Source of the DNA: Pantoea rwandensis
GTDB lineage: Bacteria; Pseudomonadota; Gammaproteobacteria; Enterobacterales; Enterobacteriaceae
Length of the DNA stretch: 64,000 nucleotides
Reading direction: 5' to 3'
NCBI RefSeq assembly: GCF_002095475.1
Contig: NZ_MLFR01000004.1
Coordinates: forward strand, 1 to 64,000
Shown: positions 39,696-47,780 of the stretch, one piece after another
Layout of the letters: the number at the start of each line of letters is the position of its first letter
Position numbering within the stretch: the stretch's first letter is position 1
Position numbers and translations under genes: made by a program
Notes under the pieces: generated by a model
Told to the model about the DNA's origin: nothing
What the model saw: the letters and a program-made list of their open reading frames with translations, nothing else
The model's database searches: none

Positions 39696-40220
39696 CTATC
39701 TGATGCAAATGTTTCGCATCACGCTTTCTGTGCCGGTGGCCAGCACCTTGCCGTTAAGCAGGAACAAGGCAATCACGCTGACATCACCCACTCGGAGATG
39801 CGGAAAAACATACTCCTGAACGACGTCATCGCTACTTCTGTCGCCCAAGCCACGGCTATGGTGGGTGACATAAAGCTTTAACAGGTTGTGATGAGACAAG
39901 CCACTAAACCAGACGGCCCGATGAATCGGGGTGATGGGCGCGATACGCTCCCCTTCAACAAAGTGGGACAGCGTGCCGAGATAGCTCATATGCCCAGAAT
40001 GGACGCCATCACGGTAACTGCGATACACCCCTTTGATCAGTATCCACTCGCGCTCACTTTTGATGTCATAAAACGTCAGCGGAAAACTGCACTGCGCATA
40101 CTGCGAAGTGATGACCCACCAGCGTCCAAATACGCTTATCAGCGCCAGCAAAACACCACAGAAAAATAGCCCGAGGGGCGGTAATTTAATTAACGCGGAA
40201 ATAGTAGGATTCACAGGCAT
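39696..40220 (-). CDS. FidL-like membrane protein beside fliC
   Basis: A 174-aa protein with one N-terminal membrane segment (about residues 14-35, LGLFFCGVLLALISVFG) and a periplasmic domain that includes a Cys (QCSFPLTFYDIKSE). Layout and the FYDIKSEREWILIKGVYRSY region resemble the FidL-like family, found next to ToxR-like regulators such as MarT of Salmonella SPI-3; the match is recognised by pattern only. Start ATG 40220 has AGGA 8 nt upstream and overlaps the 3' end of the regulator frame by 35 bp. It is encoded between fliR and fliC, an unusual place for such a gene. Confidence 0.6.
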   Translation of the reverse strand: MPVNPTISALIKLPPLGLFFCGVLLALISVFGRWWVITSQYAQCSFPLTFYDIKSEREWILIKGVYRSYRDGVHSGHMSYLGTLSHFVEGERIAPITPIHRAVWFSGLSHHNLLKLYVTHHSRGLGDRSSDDVVQEYVFPHLRVGDVSVIALFLLNGKVLATGTESVMRNICIR

Positions 40221-40446
40221 TGTTGTCTTCCTGTAACGGTTGTTGGCAGGCAATCACGCCCTGATGGTGTTGGGAACTGGCGACACCCAGCGTGATATAC
40301 AACTCTTTGGCGGCAGGCTGATCGGGACCTAAAACATAGCGGGTGTAGGTTCGCAGCGTGGCTTCAATCAGCTCATGTTGGGTTTGCTTGTTTTTGGGTA
40401 CCCATACCCGGCTCTCAGCAGGGGTGGCCTCACCTTGCCAAGTCAC
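40186..40446 (-). pseudogene. Displaced periplasmic C-terminus of the ToxR-like regulator
   Basis: An 86-aa open frame (GTG 40446) with no ribosome binding site, signal peptide or membrane segment, which starts 5 bp after the regulator stop. Adding one A to the six-A run at 40455-40460 fuses it in frame to the regulator (PKK-IDFVTWQGE...), giving a 253-aa ToxR-like protein with a periplasmic domain of about 90 residues and two Cys near the C-terminus (IACQQPLQEDNNACE). I therefore read it as the detached sensory domain. Confidence 0.65.
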
Positions 40447-40451
40447 AAAGT

Positions 40452-40946
40452 CTATTTTTTAGGCGTGAGCAGAAAAAGATGTTGTGCGATTAACGCGGTG
40501 ACCACACCGGCGGCAATACCGCCTGCGGTGATCAACCCGGCGCGTTTCCAACGATAAGGCTGAGGTTCGGGCGCGAGCAGGGAAAGTGGCAAAGGAAAAG
40601 GAATGGGCACGGCAGGGACAGCATCGCGCACCATCAAGCGATATCCGCTGCGTGTCACGGCCAGCAACGTGACCTGTTGATCAAGCTCCAGTGCCGCCAG
40701 CGCACGACGCAGTTTACTGATCATCACACGGACGCTGTTTTCGGTGGCAGCAAAACCCACATGGCGCCAGCCGATATCCATGAGCTGTTCTTGGGACAGG
40801 ACTTCACCCTGTGCTTCAACCAGGGCATACAGACAGAGCGCGGCGCTGGCCGGAAGCACCACAGACATCCCATCATCATTGCGTATCAGGAGACGCGTAC
40901 GCCGGTTGACAGTAGCCGATAAACCGAGAGGGATCGTATTGTTCAT
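40452..40946 (-). CDS. ToxR/CadC/MarT-like membrane-anchored transcription regulator (frame broken after the membrane segment)
   Basis: A 164-aa protein with an N-terminal OmpR-type winged helix (about residues 20-108; LMDIGWRHVGFAATENSVRVMISKLRRAL and SGYRLMV), a Pro-rich linker, and one membrane helix (about 137-158, GLITAGGIAAGVVTALIAQHLF). This is the ToxR/CadC layout of a one-component regulator. The frame stops 6 residues after the membrane helix; the expected periplasmic sensor follows in another frame. The paired FidL-like gene recalls marT-fidL. Its position next to flagellin suggests control of fliC or of surface adhesion; this is inference. Confidence 0.75.
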   Translation of the reverse strand: MNNTIPLGLSATVNRRTRLLIRNDDGMSVVLPASAALCLYALVEAQGEVLSQEQLMDIGWRHVGFAATENSVRVMISKLRRALAALELDQQVTLLAVTRSGYRLMVRDAVPAVPIPFPLPLSLLAPEPQPYRWKRAGLITAGGIAAGVVTALIAQHLFLLTPKK

Positions 40947-41242
40947 GTCGGATTTTTTTATTCAGGGTAATGTTTGGGTCGATCGTTAATCTTTTAAATG
41001 CAAGTGATCGATCCCCTGTAAGGCGGCTTAAGAGTGCCAGATTTTGTTTGTGAATCAGGCTTTATTTTTCACTTAACGCGCCAAAAGCCTTCTAATCATT
41101 AAGGTTATTTATTCGATGGATTCTCATTGATTGAGAAAGATATTTTCTATCAACAATTAACAAAGTCTGCATCACGCATTGGCTGCTTCTGATGCGAATA
41201 ATGGTTAGAACTTTTCATGTAAAGGTGCGGTGATGGCATGGG
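40947..41242. other. AT-rich gap between fliC and the ToxR-like regulator
   Basis: Together with the fliC terminator this gap is 350 bp. It is AT-rich, lacks a credible coding frame and must contain the promoter of the leftward regulator gene. No convincing -35/-10 pair or sigma-28 element was found. Confidence 0.5.
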
Positions 41243-41264
41243 AAAAAGCCCTCCAGAGGAGGGC
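41243..41264 (-). terminator. Terminator of fliC
   Basis: GCCCTCC/GGAGGGC 7-bp stem with a 3-nt loop, followed on the minus strand by five T (41243-41247), 32 bp past the fliC stop. Confidence 0.88.
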
Positions 41265-41296
41265 AAAAAAGCACATGGAAGATATAACAGTAAAAA

Positions 41297-42739
41297 TTAA
41301 CGCAGCAGGCTCAGTACATTCTGTGGTACCTGATTTGCCTGAGACAGCACGGAAACCCCCGCTTGTTGCAAGATGTTGGCGCGGCTCATTGCAGAGACTT
41401 CGACCGAGAAGTCAGCATCCTGAATACGTGAACGGGCTTCACTGGTGTTGATCACCGTGGTATTCAGGTTGGCAATAATCGAACCGAAACGGTTTTGAAT
41501 AGCACCCAAATCAGAGCGGAAGCTACTGACATCATTGATGGCGCTGTCCAGGCGAGCGAGCAGGTGGTTCGCGACTTTTTGCACTTCATGGCTGTCACGT
41601 GCAGTCGCATCGGCGATGCCCGTTGCCTGGCCTGCTGCATCATCCCAGGTAAAGGACTTCACTTCGCCCTCTTTGTTGACCGCAAAGTAGCTACCGTTGT
41701 CGGCCTTGAAGATCTGCATCTCTGAATCGGCCATATCTTTGCCGAAGATGTCATTAGACATCTGGTTCAGCGTGGCTTCATCAATCAGCTTGCTGCCGAT
41801 TTGTGCGCCAATTCCCTGACTCTTCAGGTTTTTCAGATCGCTTGGACCATTTTTCAGGATATCGAAGTCCAGATCGGTGATTTTTTCCTTCACGCTGACG
41901 GTATCTATTTCAGAAGGATCGCCTGGGGTGGCATTCGCCTGGAAGGTGATGTCCAGCTCAACCGCGCTGCCAGGGTTGGCACTGTCCATCGCAAAGAAGC
42001 GCATATTGCCTTTGCTGTCTTCCTGCGTCACGACTTCAGTGGTTGCCGTGGTACCGCCAACCAGCGCGGTGATTTTCGCACGCTCAACATCGTTCAGTTC
42101 AAAGGGTTCGGCCATACCCGGTACGGCAAACTGCTCATCGACCGCACGCAGATTCCCCGCCGTGGTAAATTTCGAATCCACTGGCAGGCTGTCCAATACC
42201 TTCTCGAAGTCCTTGGCAAAGGTTTCCAGGCTGAGCGAGCCCAGATCCATTTTCGGCAGGTTGATATCGATGGTCTGGCCATCTTTGTCACCGATCTGGA
42301 TCGAGAGTTTTTGCTGCGAGCCATCAAGCATTTTCACGCCGTTGAAATTGGTGGATTCCGCAATACGGCCAATTTCATCCAGACGCGCGGTGATCTCTTT
42401 CTTGATCGACTCGCGGTCCTCTTTTGAGTTCGTGCCGTTTTTAGCCTGTACCGTCAGGCGACGGATATGCTGCAGGTTTTCATTCACTTCTTCTAACGCG
42501 CCTTCGGTGGTTTGCGCCAGGGAGATACCGTCATTGGCGTTGCGGCTGGCTTGAGTCAGACCCTGTACCGAAGAGGTAAAGCGGTTGGCGATAGACATGC
42601 CAGCAGCATCATCTTTGGCACTGTTAATACGCAGGCCGGAAGAGAGGCGCTCAATCGCCGTACCCAGTGAGTTTTGTGATTTGTTCAGATTATTTTGAGC
42701 CATCAGACTCAGTGCGTTGGTATTAATGACCTGGGCCAT
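41297..42739 (-). CDS. fliC: Flagellin FliC
   Basis: A 480-aa filament protein. D0/D1 N-terminal (MAQVINTNALSLMAQNNLNK) and C-terminal (VLSQANQVPQNVLSLLR) ends are highly conserved; the central region (about 170-385) is variable and surface-exposed. In the Toll-like receptor 5 contact region, ENLQHIRRLTVQA replaces the Salmonella NNLQRVRELAVQS, so Arg90 is His and Glu93 is Arg (numbering without initiator Met). ATG 42739 follows AAGGA. A sigma-28 candidate promoter lies about 78 bp upstream. Confidence 0.96.
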   Translation of the reverse strand: MAQVINTNALSLMAQNNLNKSQNSLGTAIERLSSGLRINSAKDDAAGMSIANRFTSSVQGLTQASRNANDGISLAQTTEGALEEVNENLQHIRRLTVQAKNGTNSKEDRESIKKEITARLDEIGRIAESTNFNGVKMLDGSQQKLSIQIGDKDGQTIDINLPKMDLGSLSLETFAKDFEKVLDSLPVDSKFTTAGNLRAVDEQFAVPGMAEPFELNDVERAKITALVGGTTATTEVVTQEDSKGNMRFFAMDSANPGSAVELDITFQANATPGDPSEIDTVSVKEKITDLDFDILKNGPSDLKNLKSQGIGAQIGSKLIDEATLNQMSNDIFGKDMADSEMQIFKADNGSYFAVNKEGEVKSFTWDDAAGQATGIADATARDSHEVQKVANHLLARLDSAINDVSSFRSDLGAIQNRFGSIIANLNTTVINTSEARSRIQDADFSVEVSAMSRANILQQAGVSVLSQANQVPQNVLSLLR

Positions 42740-42816
42740 AATCAATATCCTTTTTACCAGTGAATGCTGCATAACAGTGGCAGCTGGAGTATGCGTTTAG
42801 GCTACGCATACCTTAT

Positions 42817-42843
42817 TCATCGGGGCGGGTGAGTACCGCTAAA
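42817..42843 (-). promoter_or_regulatory. Sigma-28-type promoter of fliC
   Basis: Minus strand: TTTAGCGG-N11-CCCGATGA. Spacing equals the sigma-28 consensus; the -10 shares CCGATG with three other candidates of this locus. The -35 is the weakest of the four. It lies 77 bp before the fliC ATG. Confidence 0.6.
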
Positions 42844-42930
42844 ATATTTTTATGGATATTTAGTTAAACGCATAATATAGCCGTGAAGATGAAGGCTATT
42901 CATGCTTTCCAGTATGCTGATGTAAATAAT

Positions 42931-42957
42931 TAAGCTTAATGAAAAAGGCTCCGATGT
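42931..42957 (+). promoter_or_regulatory. Sigma-28-type promoter of fliD-S-T
   Basis: TAAGCTTA-N11-TCCGATGT, 39 bp before the fliD ATG. Spacing is exactly 11; the -35 keeps TAAxxTT of the TAAAGTTT consensus and the -10 has CCGATG. Confidence 0.7.
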
Positions 42958-42996
42958 GAATGTTTGATACCTTTATAAGCCGCAAGGAGTACGATA

Positions 42997-44499
42997 ATGA
43001 CCACACCTGTTACAGGACTTGGTTCTGGATTAGATATTCAGGCGTTAATGGAGCAGATCAAAAATGCAGAGGGTAAAAAACTCAATCCGTATTTGAATAA
43101 ACAAAACAAGTTTAATGGACAGGTCTCTTCGTGGGGTAAAATTTCCAGTTCATTGTCTACCCTCAAATCAAACCTCGATAAACTCAAAACTGAAGGCTTT
43201 AATGGCGTCAGTATCGGTGACAATAAAGCGTTTAAAGCCACTGCAGGTGAAGGGGCCATTCCAGACAGCTATTCCATTATTGTAGAGCGCCTGGCAAAAG
43301 CGCATAAAATCGGCTCGCCTGCACAAGACAGCAACAGTGAGCAGTTGGGTGATGGGTCAGATTCCCGCACCTTGACGATCAGCATTGGCAGTGGCAAGTC
43401 CCTCGAAGTGGAATTAACGGATGATGAAACTTCACTGGTGCAAATTGCCAAAAAGATTAATGCCAAAAATGGGGATGTCAGTGCCTCGGTTATGCCAGCG
43501 GAGGGCGGTAAGTTTCAGCTGGTGGTGACCTCAAAGAAAACCGGCAGCGATGGCGAAATTAAGATGAGCGTCAGCGGTGATAGCCAACTGGCAGATGTGC
43601 TGAATTACGATCCTAAAGCCGCCAATATTCCGGGTGAACCCGGTTACGACCCCAATCGTATGAAGCAAGTCTCCGCCGCGCAAAATGCCGTGATGAAAAT
43701 TGATGGTATTACGGTAGAACGCAGCACCAATACCATCAGCGATGCGATTGAAGGCATTACCTTCGAGCTGCGCGAAGTCTCTGAAAAAGATAAGGACGAT
43801 CCGACACAATTTAAGCCAGAAACCCTTTCAGTGACGGCGGACACGTCAAAGGTAAAGGGGCTGATCGAGGAGTTCGTTAAAAACTACAACAGCTTCCTCA
43901 GTACCTCGGCCAGCGCCAGCGCGTATAAACCACCAGAGAAAGATTCGCTAGAGCAAAACAAACAGAATGGCCCGTTATTCAGCGATGGCACATTACGCCG
44001 CCTGAATAGCCAATTGAAATCCGCTGCAGGTGGAAATTTTGGCGATGCCAGTGAGGTTTACACGTCGCTGGCCAGTATCGGTATTACGGTAAAATTCGAT
44101 GAGGTCAAACCCGGAGAGGAGCGCACTGGCTTGCTGGGTACACTGACCATCGATAATAAAAAACTCGATGCCGCGCTAAAAGAACAGCCAAAAGAAGTCG
44201 AGGCGCTGTTCCTCGGGAAAGAGGGGGCGCTGGGCATCAAGGGCGAAATGGGGGAAGTGTTCAAAAACTATCTGGGCGATAGCGATGCCATTCCGAAAAA
44301 AGAGGGAGCGATTGCTGAAACGATAAAAGGCCTCAAAGAGCAAGAGAAGCGCGTGGCAAAGCAGATTGAACGCATGGAACAGCGTATCGAGGAGAGTCTA
44401 AAGCGCCAGCAAAGTGAGTTTATCCGGCTCGATAAAGCGCTTAACAGCATCAATGCCATGAGTCAGCAATTGCAAGGTGCGCTGGCGGGATTAGGCTAA
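42997..44499 (+). CDS. fliD: Filament cap protein FliD
   Basis: A 500-aa capping protein (HAP2) that sits at the filament tip and folds incoming flagellin. The N-terminal MTTPVTGLGSGLDIQALMEQI and the C-terminal heptad-rich helix (EQRIEESLKRQQSEFIRLDKAL) are typical; the middle is variable. ATG has AAGGAG upstream. First gene of fliDST, divergent from fliC. Confidence 0.96.
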   Translation: MTTPVTGLGSGLDIQALMEQIKNAEGKKLNPYLNKQNKFNGQVSSWGKISSSLSTLKSNLDKLKTEGFNGVSIGDNKAFKATAGEGAIPDSYSIIVERLAKAHKIGSPAQDSNSEQLGDGSDSRTLTISIGSGKSLEVELTDDETSLVQIAKKINAKNGDVSASVMPAEGGKFQLVVTSKKTGSDGEIKMSVSGDSQLADVLNYDPKAANIPGEPGYDPNRMKQVSAAQNAVMKIDGITVERSTNTISDAIEGITFELREVSEKDKDDPTQFKPETLSVTADTSKVKGLIEEFVKNYNSFLSTSASASAYKPPEKDSLEQNKQNGPLFSDGTLRRLNSQLKSAAGGNFGDASEVYTSLASIGITVKFDEVKPGEERTGLLGTLTIDNKKLDAALKEQPKEVEALFLGKEGALGIKGEMGEVFKNYLGDSDAIPKKEGAIAETIKGLKEQEKRVAKQIERMEQRIEESLKRQQSEFIRLDKALNSINAMSQQLQGALAGLG

Positions 44500-44509
44500 G
44501 GGAGCCACC

Positions 44510-44911
44510 ATGAACCACAAGAGTGCTTATTCAACGGTGTTTCTTGAGAGCCAAATCACCGGCGCTTCGCCGCATCAACTGATCGTGTTGCTGTTTGATG
44601 GCGCGATTAACGCCATGCGACGCGCCGAAATCTATTTTCAGACCGGCAATGTGGCACGGCGTGGGGAGATGATCTCCCGCGCCATCAACATCATCGATAA
44701 CGGTTTGCGTGCCGGGCTGGATCATCAGGTGGGGGGAGAAATTCCGGCGGATTTGGAGCGATTATATGAGTATGTGTCGCGCAATTTGCTGCTGGCTAAC
44801 TTGAATCAGTCGGCGGCGTCATTACCGCCGCTGATCGCGTTAATGGTGGAGATGGCCGACACCTGGAAAGCGATCGACCCGCAATGTCAGCAGGTGAAAC
44901 ATGTGCAATGA
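44510..44911 (+). CDS. fliS: Flagellin export chaperone FliS
   Basis: A 133-aa helical chaperone that holds flagellin monomers unfolded for export. Conserved segments ASPHQLIVLLFDGAINAMRRAE and LYEYVSRNLLLANL are present. It overlaps fliT by 11 bp. Confidence 0.95.
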   Translation: MNHKSAYSTVFLESQITGASPHQLIVLLFDGAINAMRRAEIYFQTGNVARRGEMISRAINIIDNGLRAGLDHQVGGEIPADLERLYEYVSRNLLLANLNQSAASLPPLIALMVEMADTWKAIDPQCQQVKHVQ

Positions 44912-45230
44912 GCTCGTGGTGCAGATTGATCAAATGCTGGAACGTCAGCAGCAGCTGTTATCACTGGCAGAACAGCAAGTTTGGGATGCTTTCAGCGAGG
45001 GCATCGAGCACTACCGACAGCAGATGATCCTATTGATAGAGGTGGATATTCACCCGTTAGAGGAAACGTGCCGTCGCGAGGTGACGGCGCGTCTGGCGCA
45101 TCTCCTGACAGAGAATGCACGGCTGATGCAGCACATTCCTGTGCGTCTGGCCGCGCTGGGCAGTGAGATTACCGCATTGCAAAAGTCTCGCCATTCTGCG
45201 CGAGCCTATAACGAGATTTCACTCGGTTAA
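44901..45230 (+). CDS. fliT: FliD export chaperone FliT
   Basis: A 109-aa helical chaperone for FliD that in Salmonella also inhibits FlhDC when FliD has been exported. The family is weakly conserved; identification rests on size, helical content, LERQQQLLSLAEQQVWDAF and the position after fliS. Its TAA overlaps the convergent flgN stop by 4 bp. Confidence 0.85.
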   Translation: MCNELVVQIDQMLERQQQLLSLAEQQVWDAFSEGIEHYRQQMILLIEVDIHPLEETCRREVTARLAHLLTENARLMQHIPVRLAALGSEITALQKSRHSARAYNEISLG

Positions 45231-45670
45231 ACACTGATATCGTATTTCCCCCCGCCAGGTTCCTGGCGGGATTCACCGCTGGGGCCGTATAACCGGTGTT
45301 GCCCTCCCACCCGTTCAACCACCTTTTGCACCTGCTGGGTTTTACGCAGATGGCCCTGTAGCTGAACATCAACCTCAGCATTCAGCGCCTGCGTGCGGCG
45401 AACGCGTTCGGCAATCTGCTGCCAGATGACGAACAACCGCACCTGATGCGGATAAGGTGCGGCAGTGGCTAAGCGCGTTTCCTGCTGTAATCGCTGTTCA
45501 TCATAATGCTGTAGCGTGGCAAGCAGCCTGCTTTTGCTGTCGGTCAGCACTTGTAACGCCACTGGATTAATCTGGGTGCGGCTGAGCTGATTTACTTCCG
45601 CCACCATGATGGCGTCCAGCTCTTCCAGCGCAGTTTTCATTTCTGCCAGTATGGCATGCAGTGTCTCCAT
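45227..45670 (-). CDS. flgN: FlgK/FlgL export chaperone FlgN
   Basis: A 147-aa, largely helical chaperone for hook-filament junction proteins FlgK and FlgL. Conserved patches LHAILAEMKTALEELDAIM at the start and the C-terminal YGPSGES motif of FlgN are visible. It is co-transcribed with flgM (15 bp between) and convergent with fliT. Confidence 0.9.
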   Translation of the reverse strand: METLHAILAEMKTALEELDAIMVAEVNQLSRTQINPVALQVLTDSKSRLLATLQHYDEQRLQQETRLATAAPYPHQVRLFVIWQQIAERVRRTQALNAEVDVQLQGHLRKTQQVQKVVERVGGQHRLYGPSGESRQEPGGGKYDISV

Positions 45671-45685
45671 CGCGTCAGATACCCG

Positions 45686-45970
45686 TTACTGCTGTACCGA
45701 GACCATGTGCTGCACCATGCTCTGTGCCACGGTATCGGCTGCAAGGGGTAATTCGCCGGCTTCCAGTGCCGCCCGCAGTTCAGCGACGCGAGCGGAATTG
45801 ACATCGCGGCTGTCGTCGCGCTTCATCTGGGTGATGATGTTGCTTAACGTCACGGAGGTTTTGCTTTCCGAGTCGGGAGAAGAAGTATTGCGCTGCGATT
45901 GCTCCGAACGTGAGTGCAGCTCATGGCTGACCACGGCAACGGGAGCGATGGGTGGGGTGCGATTAATCAT
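45686..45970 (-). CDS. flgM: Anti-sigma-28 factor FlgM
   Basis: A 94-aa anti-sigma factor that holds FliA inactive until it is secreted through the completed hook. The disordered N-terminal half and the C-terminal FliA-binding helices (DVNSARVAELRAALEAGELPL ... DTVAQSMVQHM) are as expected. Start ATG 45970 has GAGGA upstream; an in-frame ATG at 45988 is an alternative. It has its own sigma-28 candidate promoter between flgA and flgM. Confidence 0.93.
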   Translation of the reverse strand: MINRTPPIAPVAVVSHELHSRSEQSQRNTSSPDSESKTSVTLSNIITQMKRDDSRDVNSARVAELRAALEAGELPLAADTVAQSMVQHMVSVQQ

Positions 45971-46006
45971 GATGTCCTCAATGATCACAGGTGATAGTTA
46001 ACCTTT

Positions 46007-46033
46007 ACATCGGGGAGTGGCGAAAAAACTAAA
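46007..46033 (-). promoter_or_regulatory. Sigma-28-type promoter of flgM-flgN
   Basis: Minus strand: TTTAGTTT-N11-CCCGATGT, 36 bp before the flgM ATG and just after the flgA stop. The -35 matches 6 of 8 consensus bases and the spacing is exact; it is the best of the four candidates. Confidence 0.75.
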
Positions 46034-46034
46034 A

Positions 46035-46736
46035 TTATTGTGCCAGAGGAATCTTCACGTGCCCGTCTGCTGCCACTGTTCCGCTTAGGGTGTGTCCATT
46101 GCGCGTTTGCACCCGCACTCTGCCATTGGCTGCGGCATGATCCAGCACCTTACCTTGGCTGCGGATGTGGAAACCCTCGCCAGAGGTGACAATGTCCACT
46201 GTCTGACCTGCACGCAGCAGCCATTGCTGACGCAGCAGGCCAGGCAGTAGCGGTTTGCCAGCTTCAAGATCACGCGTCAGGCGTTGCCCCAAAATATCGC
46301 TGGCGCGAAACATCACCCCTGCGGGTTGTGCGGCAAGATCGCCCCGTTGTACCACGATATCCGCAGGCTCAATGAGCTGGCCTGCCGACAAGGCGTGACG
46401 CGCTACCCACCAGCTGGCTTCGGCATGAATGCGGATGGGTAAGAAATGCTGACGCGCACCACAGCGTGCGATGAGTGTGCGCCGTCCAACTAAACGTACA
46501 TCTTTTCCGGCCAGGCGCAGCACCGGTTGATCGCACAGTGCGACAACCTGTTGGGGGGTGGCAAGCAGGGTGGCGTAGCGTACGATTTCACCGTCGTGGC
46601 TGGGGGGTGTCAGTAAGGCATCCAGCCGCCGCATAAGCTGCTGCTCTGTAGAAATCGCGGAGGCCATGCTGGAGGGTATGGACGCAATATATCCAGCCAG
46701 TATGCAGAGGGTCAGCTTTATCCAATCACGTCTCAT
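46035..46736 (-). CDS. flgA: P-ring assembly chaperone FlgA
   Basis: A 233-aa periplasmic chaperone for FlgI. A signal peptide (about residues 1-26, ending SMASA) leads into SAF-like domains with conserved GQLIEPADIVVQRGDL and the C-terminal GRVRVQTRNGHTLSGTV. It is divergent from flgB across 210 bp, as in E. coli. Confidence 0.93.
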   Translation of the reverse strand: MRRDWIKLTLCILAGYIASIPSSMASAISTEQQLMRRLDALLTPPSHDGEIVRYATLLATPQQVVALCDQPVLRLAGKDVRLVGRRTLIARCGARQHFLPIRIHAEASWWVARHALSAGQLIEPADIVVQRGDLAAQPAGVMFRASDILGQRLTRDLEAGKPLLPGLLRQQWLLRAGQTVDIVTSGEGFHIRSQGKVLDHAAANGRVRVQTRNGHTLSGTVAADGHVKIPLAQ

Positions 46737-46946
46737 GGTGATGCCTTATTTCGCTATTCTGCAACAATGATAAATCGACTCAGTATTATTTTAATGTGAA
46801 AAATGAAAGCGCTTTTGTCGCTTATTAAATGCTTGTGAGTTTAAGTCGTTAATAGCGATTATTTTCGTGCATTCCTCGCGTTGTGAGATTTATTTTTTCC
46901 TGTCTACACTGCTTGCGTTTGATAATGCGATATGGGTTTTTCTGTT

Positions 46947-47360
46947 ATGAATAACAAACTTGATGATGCATTTCATTTCCAACAGCAGGCGCTAAGTTTA
47001 TTGTCTCGTCGTCAGGATGTGCTGGCCGCCAACATTGCGAACGCCGATACGCCGGGGTATCTGGCGCGCGATATGGATTTCTCTCAGCAGCTAAAAAACG
47101 CCACAGCAACTCCTGCTTTCAACCGGCAATCCGTTTCTCTGTCATTGACCGCCGATAAACATATTTCTGGGCAAGGGAAAACGGTAGTCGATGAGGGCTT
47201 GTTATATCGCATCCCCGACCAACCCAGTGCGGATGGCAATAGCGTAGACATGGATCGTGAGCGGGTTAATTTTGCTGACAACGCAGTGAAATATCAATCG
47301 GGCCTCACTTTCCTGGGTGCGGATATTAAAAAAATGATGACGGTGCTGAGTCAGGGATAA
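46947..47360 (+). CDS. flgB: Proximal rod protein FlgB
   Basis: A 137-aa proximal rod protein. The N-terminal rod/hook motif, LAANIANADTPGYLARDMDF, is intact. I start at ATG 46947 (MNNKLDDAFHF), which aligns with the E. coli start; an upstream ATG at 46932 is also possible and neither has a strong ribosome binding site. It opens the flgBCDEFGHIJ operon. Confidence 0.93.
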   Translation: MNNKLDDAFHFQQQALSLLSRRQDVLAANIANADTPGYLARDMDFSQQLKNATATPAFNRQSVSLSLTADKHISGQGKTVVDEGLLYRIPDQPSADGNSVDMDRERVNFADNAVKYQSGLTFLGADIKKMMTVLSQG

Positions 47361-47363
47361 AAC

Positions 47364-47768
47364 ATGGCGCTATTTAGCATATTTGATATCGCCGGTTCGG
47401 CGATGGCTGCGCAATCGCAGCGTTTGAACGTCAGTGCCAGCAATATGGCGAATGCCGACAGCATCGCCGGTCCTGATGGACAGCCTTATCGCGCGCGCCA
47501 GGTCATGTTTACCCTGGATGCGGCCGCGGGCAGTGAAGTCGGTGGGGTAAAGGTCAGTGAAGTGGTCGAGAGCAGTGCGCCTGCGCGTCTGGTGTATGAA
47601 CCGGGCCATCCGCTCGCTGATGAGCAGGGCTATGTGCGCATGCCGAACGTCAATGTGGTGCACGAGATGGTCAACACGCTCTCGGCCTCACGCAGCTATC
47701 AGGCCAACGTGGAAGTGATGAACTCTGCGAAGTCTCTGATGTTGAAAACCCTCACCCTCGGTCAGTAA
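47364..47768 (+). CDS. flgC: Proximal rod protein FlgC
   Basis: A 134-aa rod protein with the N-terminal [19 protein letters not shown] and C-terminal [22 protein letters not shown] blocks of axial proteins. It lies 3 bp after flgB. Confidence 0.96.
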   Translation: MALFSIFDIAGSAMAAQSQRLNVSASNMANADSIAGPDGQPYRARQVMFTLDAAAGSEVGGVKVSEVVESSAPARLVYEPGHPLADEQGYVRMPNVNVVHEMVNTLSASRSYQANVEVMNSAKSLMLKTLTLGQ

Positions 47769-47780
47769 GGATAGTTGACC

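Noticed and set aside
40247..40253. TTG 40253 as the start of the FidL-like protein
   Set aside because: ATG 40220 has a well-placed AGGA and begins just before the membrane segment; the extra 11 residues are not needed.
40452..40465. Programmed -1 ribosomal frameshift in the regulator
   Set aside because: The zero-frame codons AAA-AAA are preceded by T, so the tandem slip needed for a classical X-XXY-YYZ site is not possible; a plain indel is simpler.
46737..46946. FlhD4C2 binding box between flgA and flgB
   Set aside because: AATAGCG and CGCTTATT fragments are present, but not with the inverted orientation and 10-12 bp spacing of the known box.
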